A stretch of 64,000 bases of DNA from Gammaproteobacteria bacterium (GCA_015490795.1 WFXD01000020.1:1-64000), one strand, 5' to 3'; positions 15,415 to 28,264 are shown, counted from the stretch's first letter. The notes: a model not told the origin generated them from the letters alone. Made by a program: numbers and translations.

Positions 15415-18234
15415 ATGAACAGACCCGACGTGACGGAAGCTGCGCTGCTGGAGATTGTGCAGCGGCTGCTTCAGGAGCTGTACCCAGGGAGATCCTCCAC
15501 GGCAATCACCACCGACAATACCCTGGAGCATGATCTTGGGTTTGACAGCCTGGGCCGGATGGAGCTGCTCTCCCGGCTGGAGCACAAATTTCAGCGGCAT
15601 CTGTCAGAGGAGGCGTTTGCCGCCGCTGAGACCCTGCGGGATCTCATCCAGCTGTTACAGGATGCACCCTCCGGCATACCGATGGAACGGGAGGTGGAAA
15701 CGGCTCTCCGGCAACCCCGGCAGAGGATCTCGGCGCCGCACCAGGCACGCACACTACAGGAGGTGCTGGCCTGGCATCTGGATCATCAGGCTGAGCGGGT
15801 ACATATCCACCTCTATGGCGAAGGTGATGAGCCGCAGGCGATCAGTTACCAATCCCTCTACGAGGGCGCCTGCCGGGTGGCCACCGGGTTGCAGCAGCAT
15901 GGGCTTCAGCCGGGTGAGACCGTGGCCATCATGCTGCCCACCGGTCGCGGCTATTTTTTCAGCTTTTTGGGTATCCTGCTGGCCGGCGGCATCCCGGTGC
16001 CCATCTACCCGCCTGCCCGCCCCTCTCAGATTGAAGACCATCTGCGGCGGCATGTCCGTATTCTCAATAACGCCCAGACCACGCTGCTGATCACCATCCC
16101 AGAAGCAAAGCTGGTGGCCCATCTGCTCAAGTCACATGTCAGCAGTTTGCGGCAGGTCATTGCGGTGGAGGAGCTTGCCGAAACCCAGGGCGGCAGGCAC
16201 GGCTTCGGTGCGGCCAAGGGTTCGGATATTGCCTTTTTGCAGTACACCTCCGGCAGCACCGGCAGCCCCAAGGGGGTGATGCTGACCCACAGCAATCTGC
16301 TCGCCAATCTCCGCGCCATGGGTGAGGCGGTTAAGGTGACCTCTGACGATGTGTTTGTCAGCTGGCTGCCGCTCTACCACGATATGGGGCTGATCGGTGC
16401 CTGGCTGGGCAGTCTCTACTTTGGTTTTCCACTGATTGTGATGTCGCCATTGGCCTTTCTGGCACGCCCCCAGCGCTGGCTGTGGGCCATTCACAACCAT
16501 CGTGGCACCCTCTCTGCCGCTCCCAACTTTGCCTATGAACTCTGTCTGCACAAGATAGACGAGAGCGATCTGGAGGGTCTGGATCTTAGCTCCTGGCGCC
16601 TGGCCTTTAATGGGGCAGAGCCGGTTAGCCCCGGCACCCTGCGGCGCTTCAGTGAGCGGTTCTCTCCCTTTGGGTTCCAACAGCAGGCCCTGGCCCCCGT
16701 ATTCGGGCTGGCAGAATCATCCGTTGGGCTGGCCTTTCCACCACCGGGTCGAGTCCCACTCATTGACCGCATTCAGCGGCAACCCCTGACGACATCGGGT
16801 CGAGCCATCCCGGCGGGCGATGCAGAGAGGCAGGTATTGGAGTTTGCCGCCTGTGGCCAACCGCTGCCGGGCCACCCCATCCGGATCGTGGATGCTGACG
16901 GGCGGGTGCTTCCGGAGCGCCGGGAGGGATATTTGCAGTTTCACGGCCCCTCTGCCACTTGCGGATATTATCGAAACCCGGAGGAGAGCGAGCGCCTGTT
17001 TGATGGCCCCTGGCTGAATACAGGTGATCTGGCCTATATCGCTGAGGGCGATCTCTACATCACCAGCCGGGTCAAAGATCTGATCATCCGGGCAGGGCGC
17101 AATATCTACCCCTATGAGCTGGAAGAGGCTGTGGGCAACATCCCGGGCATTCGCAAGGGTTGTGTTGCCGTGTTTGCCACTCTGGACCGGAGCACGACAA
17201 CGGAGTCGGTAGTGGTTTTGGCAGAGACCCGGGAGACCACGCCAGAGCGCCTGGAAAAACTCCAGGATCAGATCAACATCCTGGCCTCTGATCTGCTGGG
17301 GATGCGGCCCGACAAGGTGCTGCTGGCGCCACCCCATACCGTACTGAAGACCTCCAGTGGAAAGATCAGGCGCAGTGCCTGCAGAGAGCTGTATGAACAG
17401 GGCCGGATGGGGCAGACCCAACAGGCTGTCTGGTTACAGATTGCAAATGTCGCCCTGTCAGGCGTGGTGCCACAGCTGCGCAGATGTGGCCGGACACTGC
17501 AAGAGTGGCTGTATGCCGCCTATGCCTGGGGGCTGTTTGGCTGCCTGGCCCCCATCATCTGGACATTGACCATCAGCCTGCCCCGGCTCTCCTGGCGCTG
17601 GCGGGTCATTCATGGCGGCGCCCGGCTACTGGCTTCTCTGTCCGGCATAAAGATAGCCGTCTCCGGGTTGGAAAATCTTCCCCCGGGATCGAACTATATC
17701 CTGGTGGCCAACCATGCCAGCTACCTGGATGCCATCATCCTGGCTGCGACCATTCCTGAAGATTGCTGTTTTATCGTAAAGTCAGAGCTGCAATCCAACC
17801 CGATAGCCCGTCTCTTTTTACAGCGCATTAATGCTGTATTCGTGGAGCGTTTCGATCAGCAACAGGGGCTGGCTGATACAGAGCAGCTGGAGAGACTGGC
17901 CCGCTCCAGCAGCCAGCCGTTTCTCTTCTTTCCAGAGGGCACCTTTATTGATGCGCCGGGGCTGCTCCCTTTCCGCATGGGGGCATTTTCTATCGCAGCC
18001 AAGGTGGGGCTACCGGTTATACCGGTTGCCATCAAAGGCAGTCGATCCCTGCTGCAAGGGGGCAGCTGGCGCCCCCGCCACGGGGCTGTAACCGTTACAG
18101 TGGGAGAGAGGATTGATCCGCCAGGCACCGGTTGGAGGGCCGCCATTGCCTTGCGTGACCGTGCCAGAGAGATGATTCTCAAATATTGTGGTGAACCGGA
18201 TAGTGGGTATACTGCGTTGCGGAAGCCAACCTGA
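15415..18234 (+). CDS. Three-domain fusion: acyl carrier - fatty-acyl-AMP ligase - PlsC acyltransferase
   Basis: This 939-residue protein joins three activities. Residues 1-90 form an acyl carrier domain with the phosphopantetheine attachment Ser45 in LGFDSLGRME. Residues about 110-660 form an adenylating enzyme with the core motif YTSGSTGSPKG (277-287) and the features of fatty-acyl-AMP ligases (PIYPPARPSQ, NTGDLAYI). After a hydrophobic stretch (about 700-725), residues about 730-930 form a PlsC-type acyltransferase with NHASYLD (766-772) and FPEGT (839-843). I infer that a fatty acid is activated as acyl-AMP, loaded on the built-in carrier, and passed to a lysophospholipid or other hydroxyl acceptor at the membrane. 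It is a single gene between dapF and dnaA. The acceptor is unknown. Confidence 0.85.
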   Translation: MNRPDVTEAALLEIVQRLLQELYPGRSSTAITTDNTLEHDLGFDSLGRMELLSRLEHKFQRHLSEEAFAAAETLRDLIQLLQDAPSGIPMEREVETALRQPRQRISAPHQARTLQEVLAWHLDHQAERVHIHLYGEGDEPQAISYQSLYEGACRVATGLQQHGLQPGETVAIMLPTGRGYFFSFLGILLAGGIPVPIYPPARPSQIEDHLRRHVRILNNAQTTLLITIPEAKLVAHLLKSHVSSLRQVIAVEELAETQGGRHGFGAAKGSDIAFLQYTSGSTGSPKGVMLTHSNLLANLRAMGEAVKVTSDDVFVSWLPLYHDMGLIGAWLGSLYFGFPLIVMSPLAFLARPQRWLWAIHNHRGTLSAAPNFAYELCLHKIDESDLEGLDLSSWRLAFNGAEPVSPGTLRRFSERFSPFGFQQQALAPVFGLAESSVGLAFPPPGRVPLIDRIQRQPLTTSGRAIPAGDAERQVLEFAACGQPLPGHPIRIVDADGRVLPERREGYLQFHGPSATCGYYRNPEESERLFDGPWLNTGDLAYIAEGDLYITSRVKDLIIRAGRNIYPYELEEAVGNIPGIRKGCVAVFATLDRSTTTESVVVLAETRETTPERLEKLQDQINILASDLLGMRPDKVLLAPPHTVLKTSSGKIRRSACRELYEQGRMGQTQQAVWLQIANVALSGVVPQLRRCGRTLQEWLYAAYAWGLFGCLAPIIWTLTISLPRLSWRWRVIHGGARLLASLSGIKIAVSGLENLPPGSNYILVANHASYLDAIILAATIPEDCCFIVKSELQSNPIARLFLQRINAVFVERFDQQQGLADTEQLERLARSSSQPFLFFPEGTFIDAPGLLPFRMGAFSIAAKVGLPVIPVAIKGSRSLLQGGSWRPRHGAVTVTVGERIDPPGTGWRAAIALRDRAREMILKYCGEPDSGYTALRKPT

Positions 18235-18400
18235 ACCATCGGAAGCGGGACTTTGATCCCACCATATCTGCCGCTCCATGCAGCTCTTCCACACGGGGAT
18301 GGTTTTGATCTCATTAATGCTGTGCAGTCCCGTGCATATTTTTCTTTTAGACGGCCGATACGCTCTAATATTCTTTCATCGTGTAGTGAGTGAAAAAAAT

Positions 18401-18475
18401 TAGTAGATTTAATGCATTAGACGTTGCACTTGTCTCTACTCCTTTGGAAACAAGCGCAACCGGTTTTTCCAGGAT
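18401..18475 (+). repeat. Diverged partial copy of the 34.3-kb palindromic repeat
   Basis: The string TGCATTAGACGTT at 18413-18425 is identical to 34422-34434, within a longer similarity (AGTAGATTTAA against TGTAGATTGAG just before it). About 45 bases on, TTTTTCCAGGATAA echoes TTTTTCTAGGATAA at 34453-34466. Only the right half of the element can be recognised here. Confidence 0.55.
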
Positions 18476-18488
18476 AAGGCCACTAGCC

Positions 18489-18497
18489 TGTGGATAA
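18489..18497 (-). promoter_or_regulatory. DnaA box upstream of dnaA
   Basis: TGTGGATAA is the exact complement of the consensus DnaA box TTATCCACA. It lies about 145 bases before the dnaA start, where it could serve autoregulation of dnaA or belong to the origin. Confidence 0.65.
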
Positions 18498-18639
18498 GCC
18501 CCATCAAGCAGAGTAGACTTAACCGCAATCAACGCATGAATACCAACACCACAACAGCATCTAGCCAGCATACAGCACTCTTCCAGCCTACTGCTCGATA
18601 GATACTCTTAACTTTAAAATCTATTGGGGAGCATCCTCA

Positions 18640-20004
18640 TTGAATCTTTGGCAAAGGTGTATCGATCACCTTCAAGCAGAACTTCCTCCACAGCAGTTCA
18701 ATACCTGGATCAGGCCTCTGCATGCCATCCAGGAATCCAGCCGCATTCGTCTTTTGGCACCCAATAAATTTGTACTGGATTGGGTTAATAACCACTATAT
18801 CGAGCTTATCAACTCCTTTTTCACCCATCTCGAAGAGGCGAGCAATCTGCTCGTCGTTCTAGAAATTGGCAGCAAGCCACGCAAACGGGAAGCCGGTGCA
18901 ATCAATGGCCTTCAGCACGTCCAAAAAAGCCGCGCGCCTCAGCAGACCAAAAACAGCCAACAACCAGCTGAGACCTCCTTAGAGAGCAATATCAACCCGA
19001 ATTTTACTGTCGATACCTTTGTCGAAGGTAAATCCAACCAGCTGGCAAGGGCCGCCGCCATCCAGATTGGTGCCAACCCGGGTACTGCCTATAATCCACT
19101 CTTCATCTACGGTGGCGTTGGCCTGGGAAAAACCCATCTGCTGCATGCTGTTGGCAATATCATCCTGAGTAACAACCCATCATCACGTGTGGTTTATCTG
19201 CACTCCGAGGCCTTTGTTGCCGAAATGGTAAAGGCATTACAAAACAACACGATAGAAAACTTTAAAAAACGTTATCGATCCGTCAATGCGCTGCTTATTG
19301 ATGATGTCCAGTTTTTTGCTGGCAAAGAGCGCTCACAAGAGGAGTTTTTTCACACCTTCAATGCGCTCTTCGAATCACAGCAACAGATCATTCTAACCAG
19401 TGATCGTTTCCCAAAAGAGGTCACAGGGCTGGAAGAGCGACTAAAATCAAGATTTGGCTGGGGTTTGACAGTCGCTATCGAACCTCCTGACCTTGAGACA
19501 CGGGTCGCTATTCTCAAACGGAAGGCTCAACAGCTGTTTAATGTAGACCTGCCCAACGAGGTCGCCTTCTTCATTGGTAAACGGGTGCGATCCAATATCC
19601 GGGAGCTTGAAGGCGCTCTGCGCAGGATTATTGCAAGCGCCCGTTTTACCGGCAGACCCATATCCCTCGATTTTGCCAAAGAGGCGCTAAAAGATCTGCT
19701 GGCGGCGCACGACAAGCAGGTCACGATTGAAAACATTCAAAAAACCGTGGCTGAATACTTCAAGATACGTGTTAGCGACCTTCTATCCAGTAAGCGCAAC
19801 CGCTCTATCGCCAGACCACGGCAAATCGCCATGTCACTTGCAAAGGAGTTAACCAACCATAGCCTACCCGAGATTGGTAATGCCTTTGGTGGTAAGGACC
19901 ATACGACAGTTTTATATGCGACACGAAAAATTGCGGCGCTGAAAGAGAGTGACACACGAATTGCTGAAGATTATGGAAACCTGTTAAGAACCCTTACAAA
20001 TTGA
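18640..20004 (+). CDS. dnaA: Chromosomal replication initiator DnaA
   Basis: DnaA binds DnaA boxes and melts the origin. The 454-residue protein has the N-terminal DnaB/DiaA-interaction domain (1-85), a variable linker, the AAA+ domain with Walker A GGVGLGKT (158-165) and Walker B LLIDD (Asp221, Asp222), and the C-terminal DNA-binding domain with the signature [15 protein letters not shown]. The start is a TTG at 18640 with a GGGGAG ribosome site about nine bases upstream; homology starts right there ([26 protein letters not shown]), so no ATG start is available. A rare start codon may keep DnaA levels low. Neighbours dnaN, recF and gyrB follow in classic order. Confidence 0.98.
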   Translation: MNLWQRCIDHLQAELPPQQFNTWIRPLHAIQESSRIRLLAPNKFVLDWVNNHYIELINSFFTHLEEASNLLVVLEIGSKPRKREAGAINGLQHVQKSRAPQQTKNSQQPAETSLESNINPNFTVDTFVEGKSNQLARAAAIQIGANPGTAYNPLFIYGGVGLGKTHLLHAVGNIILSNNPSSRVVYLHSEAFVAEMVKALQNNTIENFKKRYRSVNALLIDDVQFFAGKERSQEEFFHTFNALFESQQQIILTSDRFPKEVTGLEERLKSRFGWGLTVAIEPPDLETRVAILKRKAQQLFNVDLPNEVAFFIGKRVRSNIRELEGALRRIIASARFTGRPISLDFAKEALKDLLAAHDKQVTIENIQKTVAEYFKIRVSDLLSSKRNRSIARPRQIAMSLAKELTNHSLPEIGNAFGGKDHTTVLYATRKIAALKESDTRIAEDYGNLLRTLTN

Positions 20005-20013
20005 TGTGGATAG
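20005..20013 (-). promoter_or_regulatory. Near-consensus DnaA box
   Basis: TGTGGATAG begins right after the dnaA stop codon. It differs from the complement of TTATCCACA at one position. Confidence 0.55.
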
Positions 20014-20049
20014 ATCAGGGATAAATAAGCGGCAAAAAAGTTACAAATG

Positions 20050-20058
20050 TTATCCACA
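20050..20058 (+). promoter_or_regulatory. Consensus DnaA box
   Basis: TTATCCACA is a perfect DnaA box, about 50 bases before the AT-rich stretch of the putative origin. Confidence 0.7.
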
Positions 20059-20230
20059 ACCTGTATACAGTAAGATTACTGCGTTACATGCAGGTTAAAC
20101 ACAGCTGTTTTTCAATATAACTAATTGAAAACAAAAGATAAAAACATATTTATTAACAATTTATAGGCCCCTTAATAATAATAATAATATTGTTTTAAAA
20201 TAATATTATTATTTATTAGAGAGCAATATC

Positions 20231-21325
20231 ATGAAAATAAAACTCCGTATCGATTGCTTGTTAAAACCACTTATACAGGTTGGAAGTGTTGTAGAGCGAA
20301 GGCAGACGCTCCCAATTCTCTCTAATGTACTTGTTAAGATAGCGAATAATGAGCTGGTCATTACCGCCACCGACCTGGAAGTGGAGTTAAGGGCAAAAAC
20401 AGCGATTGAGTGTGATGTGGATCAAGAGTTCACCCTGCCAGCACGAAAGCTTATTGATATCTGCAAAGCACTGCCTGCTGATGCGGAACTACAAATTAAT
20501 ATAAATAACGAACGTGCAGCGCTGAACTCTGGACGCAGTCGATTCATACTGAGCACCTTGCCCGCGCAGGATTTCCCCGCCATTGAAGCTAATGTGAGCA
20601 GTGAGCAATTTTCAGTCCCTGGAAATATATTAAAACGGCTTATTGAAAAAACCCAGTTTGCCATGGCACAGCAGGATGTTCGCTACTATCTAAATGGTAT
20701 GCTGCTGGAGATAAAGGAGGAGAAGATACGTACTGTCGCAACAGATGGACATCGTCTCGCATTAAGTGAAGCTGATTTTGATAAGGCATTGGATCTAGAT
20801 GTAATTTTGCCAAGAAAAGCGGTATTGGAACTGAGCAGGATACTGGTGGATTCGGATGAAAATGTACAGATTGAGATCAGCAGTAACCATGCAAAAATTA
20901 CCGTAGGCAATATAAGTTTTACCACAAAACTAATTGATGGAAAGTACCCTGATTACCGGGGGGTGTTGCCATGCAATACCGATAAAAAAATTGAAGCCGA
21001 TCGGGAAGAGATGCGCCAGGCACTGCAACGTGCCTCTATCCTCTCTAACGAAAAATATCGTGGAATCCAATTTAAGGTCTCAAAAGACAGGTTGAAGCTT
21101 TTGGCGCACAATCCGGAACAGGAGGAGGCAGAAGAGGAGATTGGAGTCGAATACAGCGGTGATGACCTTACTATTGGCTTCAATGTTGGATATCTTATTG
21201 ATGTCCTGTCTGTTATCTCTTCAGAAAAGGTTCATATTGAATTAGGCGATGTGAGCAGCAGCTGCCTCATCTATGCCGCGGGCAACAATGAGAGTCGGTA
21301 TGTTGTCATGCCTATGCGGCTGTAG
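20231..21325 (+). CDS. dnaN: DNA polymerase III beta sliding clamp
   Basis: The beta clamp encircles DNA and tethers polymerase III and other replication and repair factors. The 364-residue protein has the triplicated clamp domains; recognisable segments include RRQTLPILSNVLV near residue 20, FTLPARKLIDICKALP, the ATDGHRLAL motif of the second domain, and the C-terminal YVVMPMRL that forms part of the hydrophobic binding pocket. It matches E. coli in length (366). It is preceded by the AT-rich putative origin and followed by recF after 31 bases. Confidence 0.98.
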   Translation: MKIKLRIDCLLKPLIQVGSVVERRQTLPILSNVLVKIANNELVITATDLEVELRAKTAIECDVDQEFTLPARKLIDICKALPADAELQININNERAALNSGRSRFILSTLPAQDFPAIEANVSSEQFSVPGNILKRLIEKTQFAMAQQDVRYYLNGMLLEIKEEKIRTVATDGHRLALSEADFDKALDLDVILPRKAVLELSRILVDSDENVQIEISSNHAKITVGNISFTTKLIDGKYPDYRGVLPCNTDKKIEADREEMRQALQRASILSNEKYRGIQFKVSKDRLKLLAHNPEQEEAEEEIGVEYSGDDLTIGFNVGYLIDVLSVISSEKVHIELGDVSSSCLIYAAGNNESRYVVMPMRL

Positions 21326-21356
21326 TTTTGTAGTTGATGAAGAGTAACAGGGAACT

Positions 21357-22427
21357 ATGCCCCTGAGTCTGCTGCGCATTCGTCACCTTAGAAATATCCA
21401 GAATATCGAGATTGAACCAGGCGCATCTCTGAACCTGCTCTGGGGTGGTAATGGGGCGGGTAAAACCTCTATTTTAGAGGCCATCTACCTGCTGGGCAGG
21501 GGGCGATCCTTTAGGGGTACAGAGATAGGCCCCTTGATTACAACTGGTAAAGGCGAAACAGTTGTTTTCGGCAAACTGCTCGAGGAAGATAATAAAAGGG
21601 ATATTATCGGGATCAGCAAACAGCTAAAAGGTACTACTCAAATAAGGATAAATGGTACCGCTGTAAGCCGCCTCTCTACACTCGCACAAACCTTGCCACT
21701 GCAAGTGCTTACCCCGAAATCACATGAAATCCTTGAAAGGGGATCTGCATATCGAAGGCGATTTATTGATTGGGGTGTGTTTCACGTGGAACATAACATC
21801 ATCAAACTGGCCAATAATTACGCTAAAGCATTAAAACAGAGGAATGCAGCACTAAGGAGATCACCCCAAACCGCCTTTGCCTGGGATTCAATCCTGATTG
21901 AAAATGGCACACAGATTGAGGCCGTGAGAAGGCAATATCTAGAGAAGCTCATCCCCATCTTCAGTGATAAAACAGAAAAACTGATAGGCCGGAGTGATAT
22001 CACAATCAACTATCGACGTGGCTGGTCTGAAAATGAGAGCTATGCAGAGAGTATAAAGCGCAGAGAGAGAGATGATCTCAATAGAGGATTTACCGGAACC
22101 GGACCCCACAGGGCAGATATAAGGGTTGAGATTGCAGGGCTGCCTGTAGAGAGGGTGGTATCACGGGGTGAGCAGAAACTTATTATTGCGGCACTCTATC
22201 TGGCGCAGGCAAAGATTGCATCAACCGAGAGCAGGGTAAAGCCGCTTATCCTGATTGATGATCTACCCGCAGAGTTGGATGAAGAGAAGCGAGCCGTTTT
22301 TCTAAATGAGCTGGTCTATCTTAATCTCCAGGTTTTTATTACAGGGATAGATAGAAACTCCTTTTCCGCTATAACGCCTTCGAGTGTGTTCCACGTGAAA
22401 CATGGAGAGGTTTTTCGGGAAAATTAA
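21357..22427 (+). CDS. recF: DNA replication and repair protein RecF
   Basis: RecF is an SMC-like ATPase that helps RecO and RecR load RecA at single-strand gaps. The 356-residue protein has Walker A GGNGAGKT (30-37), a signature segment VSRGEQKLIIAALYLAQ, and Walker B in LILIDDLPAELD. Length and order (dnaN-recF-gyrB) are typical. Unusually, two 16-bp parS-like centromere sites lie inside the coding sequence (21778-21793 and 22387-22402), constraining its codons there (CFHVEH-like and FHVKH stretches). Confidence 0.96.
   Translation: MPLSLLRIRHLRNIQNIEIEPGASLNLLWGGNGAGKTSILEAIYLLGRGRSFRGTEIGPLITTGKGETVVFGKLLEEDNKRDIIGISKQLKGTTQIRINGTAVSRLSTLAQTLPLQVLTPKSHEILERGSAYRRRFIDWGVFHVEHNIIKLANNYAKALKQRNAALRRSPQTAFAWDSILIENGTQIEAVRRQYLEKLIPIFSDKTEKLIGRSDITINYRRGWSENESYAESIKRRERDDLNRGFTGTGPHRADIRVEIAGLPVERVVSRGEQKLIIAALYLAQAKIASTESRVKPLILIDDLPAELDEEKRAVFLNELVYLNLQVFITGIDRNSFSAITPSSVFHVKHGEVFREN
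21778..21793 (-). promoter_or_regulatory. parS centromere site 1 (inside recF)
   Basis: Read on the minus strand the 16 bases are TGTTCCACGTGAAACA, an exact match to the bacterial parS consensus TGTTNCACGTGAAACA. ParB, encoded at 35.4 kb, should load here and spread. Confidence 0.85.
22387..22402 (+). promoter_or_regulatory. parS centromere site 2 (end of recF)
   Basis: TGTTCCACGTGAAACA, identical to site 1 but on the plus strand, 25 bases before the end of recF. Together the sites sit about 2 kb from the putative oriC. Confidence 0.88.
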
Positions 22428-22463
22428 CTTTACCTACCCTAAGCGGTAGTGCTGCCAAGCATG

Positions 22464-25613
<3,150 letters not shown>

Positions 25614-25617
<4 letters not shown>

Positions 25618-26156
25618 TTGGTATTGGCCAGCAGCGCATCCACGGCAGCTGCAAGATCTGCATGAATAGGGATGTTGCCGGAATCTTTTATCCGGGAAGA
25701 GGTGGCCCTGCCATTGCCGGTAAGAACCAGCACGGGCTGTGCGCCTGTCGCCTGGGCGGCCTGGATATCCTTTAGACTGTCACCGATAAAAATGGCCTCT
25801 GAAAGATCGGCATCCAAACGGCTGGCTATCTCCAGCAGCAGGCCGGGTTTTGGCTTGCGGCAGTCACAGTTCTCATCGGGTCTGTGCGGGCAGAAGAAGA
25901 GCGCATCAATATGTCCGCCCAGCTTGGAGAGCGCATCAAACATCTTTTGGTGTATGGCATTGAGCTGGTCGATATTGAATAGATTGCGCCCCAAACCGGA
26001 TTGGTTGGTTGCGATTACCACGTGATAGCCCGCATGGTTCAGCCTGGCAATGGCCTCCAGGCTTCCAGGGATAGGGGACCACTCGTCAGGATGCTTGATA
26101 TAGAGATCCGAGTCTCTGTTAATGACTCCATCGCGGTCAAGGATGATAAGTTTCAT
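25614..26156 (-). CDS. gmhB: D-glycero-beta-D-manno-heptose 1,7-bisphosphate 7-phosphatase
   Basis: GmhB is a HAD-family phosphatase in the ADP-heptose pathway for the lipopolysaccharide inner core. The nucleophile and acid lie in LDRDGVIN (Asp7 and Asp9), the Thr of motif II in ATNQSG, and the zinc loop in FFCPHRPDENCDCRKPKPG, which marks this subfamily; GDSLKDIQAA supplies motif IV. The 180-residue length is usual. It sits between glyS (eight bases upstream) and the plsC-like gene, as in Pseudomonas. Confidence 0.93.
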
Positions 26157-26164
26157 AAAGATAG

Positions 26165-28264
26165 TTAGTGAGCGCTTACACCTTGGTTCAGGCCAGCCTG
26201 TAGTCTTGAAAGATCAGCTACATTCAAAAACAGGGCCGAGAGCGATGAGAGGAGGGCCAGACGATTCCGGCGCAGACGCTCATCATCACACATCACCATT
26301 ACATCATCAAAAAAGAGGTCTACCGGCTCGCGCAGGGTTGCAAGTTTCAGCAGCACCTCGGAGTAAAGACCCTCTGCAAGAAGCGGTTCAATAGCGGGTT
26401 CAAGCTTGGCAATCCGCTCAGCCAGTGCTTTCTCGGAGCGTTCCACCAGCAGATGAACATCGACCTGCGCAGGGAGCGTCTCATCGGTTTTGCGCAGGAT
26501 ATTGCAGATACGCTTGTTGGCGGCTGCAAGGGCTTCGGCCTCTGGCAGCTGGCGAAAGTGTGCAACGGCTCTGACACGCAGATCAAAATCAGCAGGCCGG
26601 GTCGGGCGGCGTGAGAGCACCGCCTCGATCAGATCGGCTGAAATACCCCGGTCTGCATAGTAGGCATTCAGCCGCTCCATCATGTAGTCGAAGAGCTCAT
26701 TGGCGCTGTCGCGGGTATCCAGCTTGTCGGCCAGCCCCGCAGCGGCTGCCTGTAACAGCATCTCAAGATCCAGCGGCAGCGGGGTCTCGATGAGAATGCG
26801 CAGCACACCCAGTGCAGCGCGGCGCAGGCCAAATGGATCCTTCTCGCCGGTTGGTCTCTGGCCGATGGCAAAGATGCCTGTCAGGGTATCGAGCCTGTCT
26901 GCAATGGCAATGGCGCGGCCACAATCGGTCTGTGGCAGCCTGTCACCCGCATGGCGTGGCAGATACTGCTCCTCAATCGCGGCGGCAATATCCCCCCCCT
27001 CCCCTGCGCGCTGTGCGTAGTGACGCCCCATTACACCCTGAAGTGATGGGAACTCCCCCACCATGTTTGAGAGCAGGTCACACTTGGCAAGTTCAGCTGC
27101 ACGGGCGACCTCTGCCGGGTCGAGATCAAGCTGTTCAGCAATCCGCTGCGCCAGCTGTGAGATACGCCGGGATTTGTCATACAGCGACCCCAGTGCTTTC
27201 TGAAAAACCACGCCCTGTAGCCGGGGTATCAGGGCATCGAGCGGCTGTTTGAGATCCTGCTCCCAGAAAAAGACGGCATCGCTGAAGCGTGGGCGGATGA
27301 CACGCTCGTTTCCGGCGCGAACCTGTGCCGGATCCTGGCTCTGGATATTGCTGATGGTGACAAAGCAGGGCTGTAGCCTGCCATTGCGATCCACCACAGG
27401 GAAGTACTTTTGATGCTCCTGCATCGCCTTTATCAAGGCCTCTGAAGGCACCTCCAGAAAGTGCTCATCGAAGGCCCCCATAATCGCGACGGGCCACTCG
27501 TTGAGTGCAGTCACCTCATCAAGCAGTGATGCATCGATAGTGGCTGTCCCGCCTGCCTCAGAGGCAATCCGCTCCACCTCTGCCCGGATCTTCTCCCGGC
27601 GGGCATCCATGTCGGCAATCACATAACCTGGATCGAGCAGTGTTCCGGCATAGCTGGCCGGTGAGTCCAGCTCGATGGGGTCAGGGTGGTGAAAGCGGTG
27701 GCCACGGGTTGAGCGGCCTGCGGTCAGTCCCATGATCTTGCAGTCGATGACATGGTCACCAAACAGCATCACAACCCAGTGAACGGGCCGGACAAACTCG
27801 GTATCACCCGCACCCCAGCGCATCTGTTTTGGAATCGGCAGCCGGGCAAGCGCCTGTGTAACCATTGCCGGAACAAGCGCCTCGGTCTGCTGGCCAGGCT
27901 GGTTTTGGCGGAAGAGCAGCCAGGCCCCCTTGGGGGTATCCACCTGCTCCAGCTCGGAGAGAGCCACACCGCAGGAGCGGGCAAACCCCTCCGCAGCCCT
28001 GGTGGCATTGCCCTCTTGATCGAAGGCGGCCTTCAGCGCAGGGCCCTTTCGTTCGATGGTACGGTCAGCCTGTGCCGTGTCGAGTTGGGTGAACAGCAGC
28101 GCCAGCCGGCGCGGCGTGGCAAAGCGCTGTACAGACTCAAAACCAAGGCCAGCCTGGGTAATCTGGGATTCCACACCGGATTGAAAGGCAACGGAGAGAC
28201 GGTCGAGCGCCTTGGGTGGCAGCTCTTCCGTGCCGATCTCAATGAGCAGATCCTGCTTAGCCAT
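26165..28264 (-). CDS. glyS: Glycyl-tRNA synthetase beta subunit
   Basis: GlyS is the tRNA-binding subunit of the bacterial alpha2-beta2 glycyl-tRNA synthetase. The frame is open up to 28447, but homology begins at [21 protein letters not shown] therefore start at the ATG at 28264, giving 699 residues (E. coli 689). The upstream extension is only glyQ read in another frame. A HD-like domain ([18 protein letters not shown]) and a C-terminal anticodon-binding region are visible. The start overlaps the end of glyQ by eight bases (ATGGCTAA holds both signals), so the subunits are coupled in translation. Confidence 0.96.
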   Translation of the reverse strand: MAKQDLLIEIGTEELPPKALDRLSVAFQSGVESQITQAGLGFESVQRFATPRRLALLFTQLDTAQADRTIERKGPALKAAFDQEGNATRAAEGFARSCGVALSELEQVDTPKGAWLLFRQNQPGQQTEALVPAMVTQALARLPIPKQMRWGAGDTEFVRPVHWVVMLFGDHVIDCKIMGLTAGRSTRGHRFHHPDPIELDSPASYAGTLLDPGYVIADMDARREKIRAEVERIASEAGGTATIDASLLDEVTALNEWPVAIMGAFDEHFLEVPSEALIKAMQEHQKYFPVVDRNGRLQPCFVTISNIQSQDPAQVRAGNERVIRPRFSDAVFFWEQDLKQPLDALIPRLQGVVFQKALGSLYDKSRRISQLAQRIAEQLDLDPAEVARAAELAKCDLLSNMVGEFPSLQGVMGRHYAQRAGEGGDIAAAIEEQYLPRHAGDRLPQTDCGRAIAIADRLDTLTGIFAIGQRPTGEKDPFGLRRAALGVLRILIETPLPLDLEMLLQAAAAGLADKLDTRDSANELFDYMMERLNAYYADRGISADLIEAVLSRRPTRPADFDLRVRAVAHFRQLPEAEALAAANKRICNILRKTDETLPAQVDVHLLVERSEKALAERIAKLEPAIEPLLAEGLYSEVLLKLATLREPVDLFFDDVMVMCDDERLRRNRLALLSSLSALFLNVADLSRLQAGLNQGVSAH

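Larger units (their letters stand above)
18235..18639. other. Intergenic region upstream of dnaA
   Basis: These 405 bases carry no supported gene. They hold a perfect DnaA box (18489-18497), a diverged partial copy of the 34.3-kb palindromic repeat (18401-18475) and presumably the dnaA promoter. The rpmH, rnpA, yidC and mnmE genes, often next to dnaA in Gammaproteobacteria, are absent. Confidence 0.7.
20005..20230. other. Probable replication origin (oriC) between dnaA and dnaN
   Basis: This 226-base gap contains a near-consensus DnaA box (TGTGGATAG, 20005-20013), a perfect one (TTATCCACA, 20050-20058) and, from about 20105 to 20225, a very AT-rich run with repeated TAATAA and ATATTATT units, as expected of an unwinding element. 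The position next to dnaA and near parS and parAB fits an origin. Boxes upstream of dnaA could also take part. Confidence 0.7.

Noticed and set aside
18490-20060. Riboswitch or small RNA in the dnaA region
   Set aside because: The structures seen are DnaA boxes and repeat copies; nothing matched a known RNA family.
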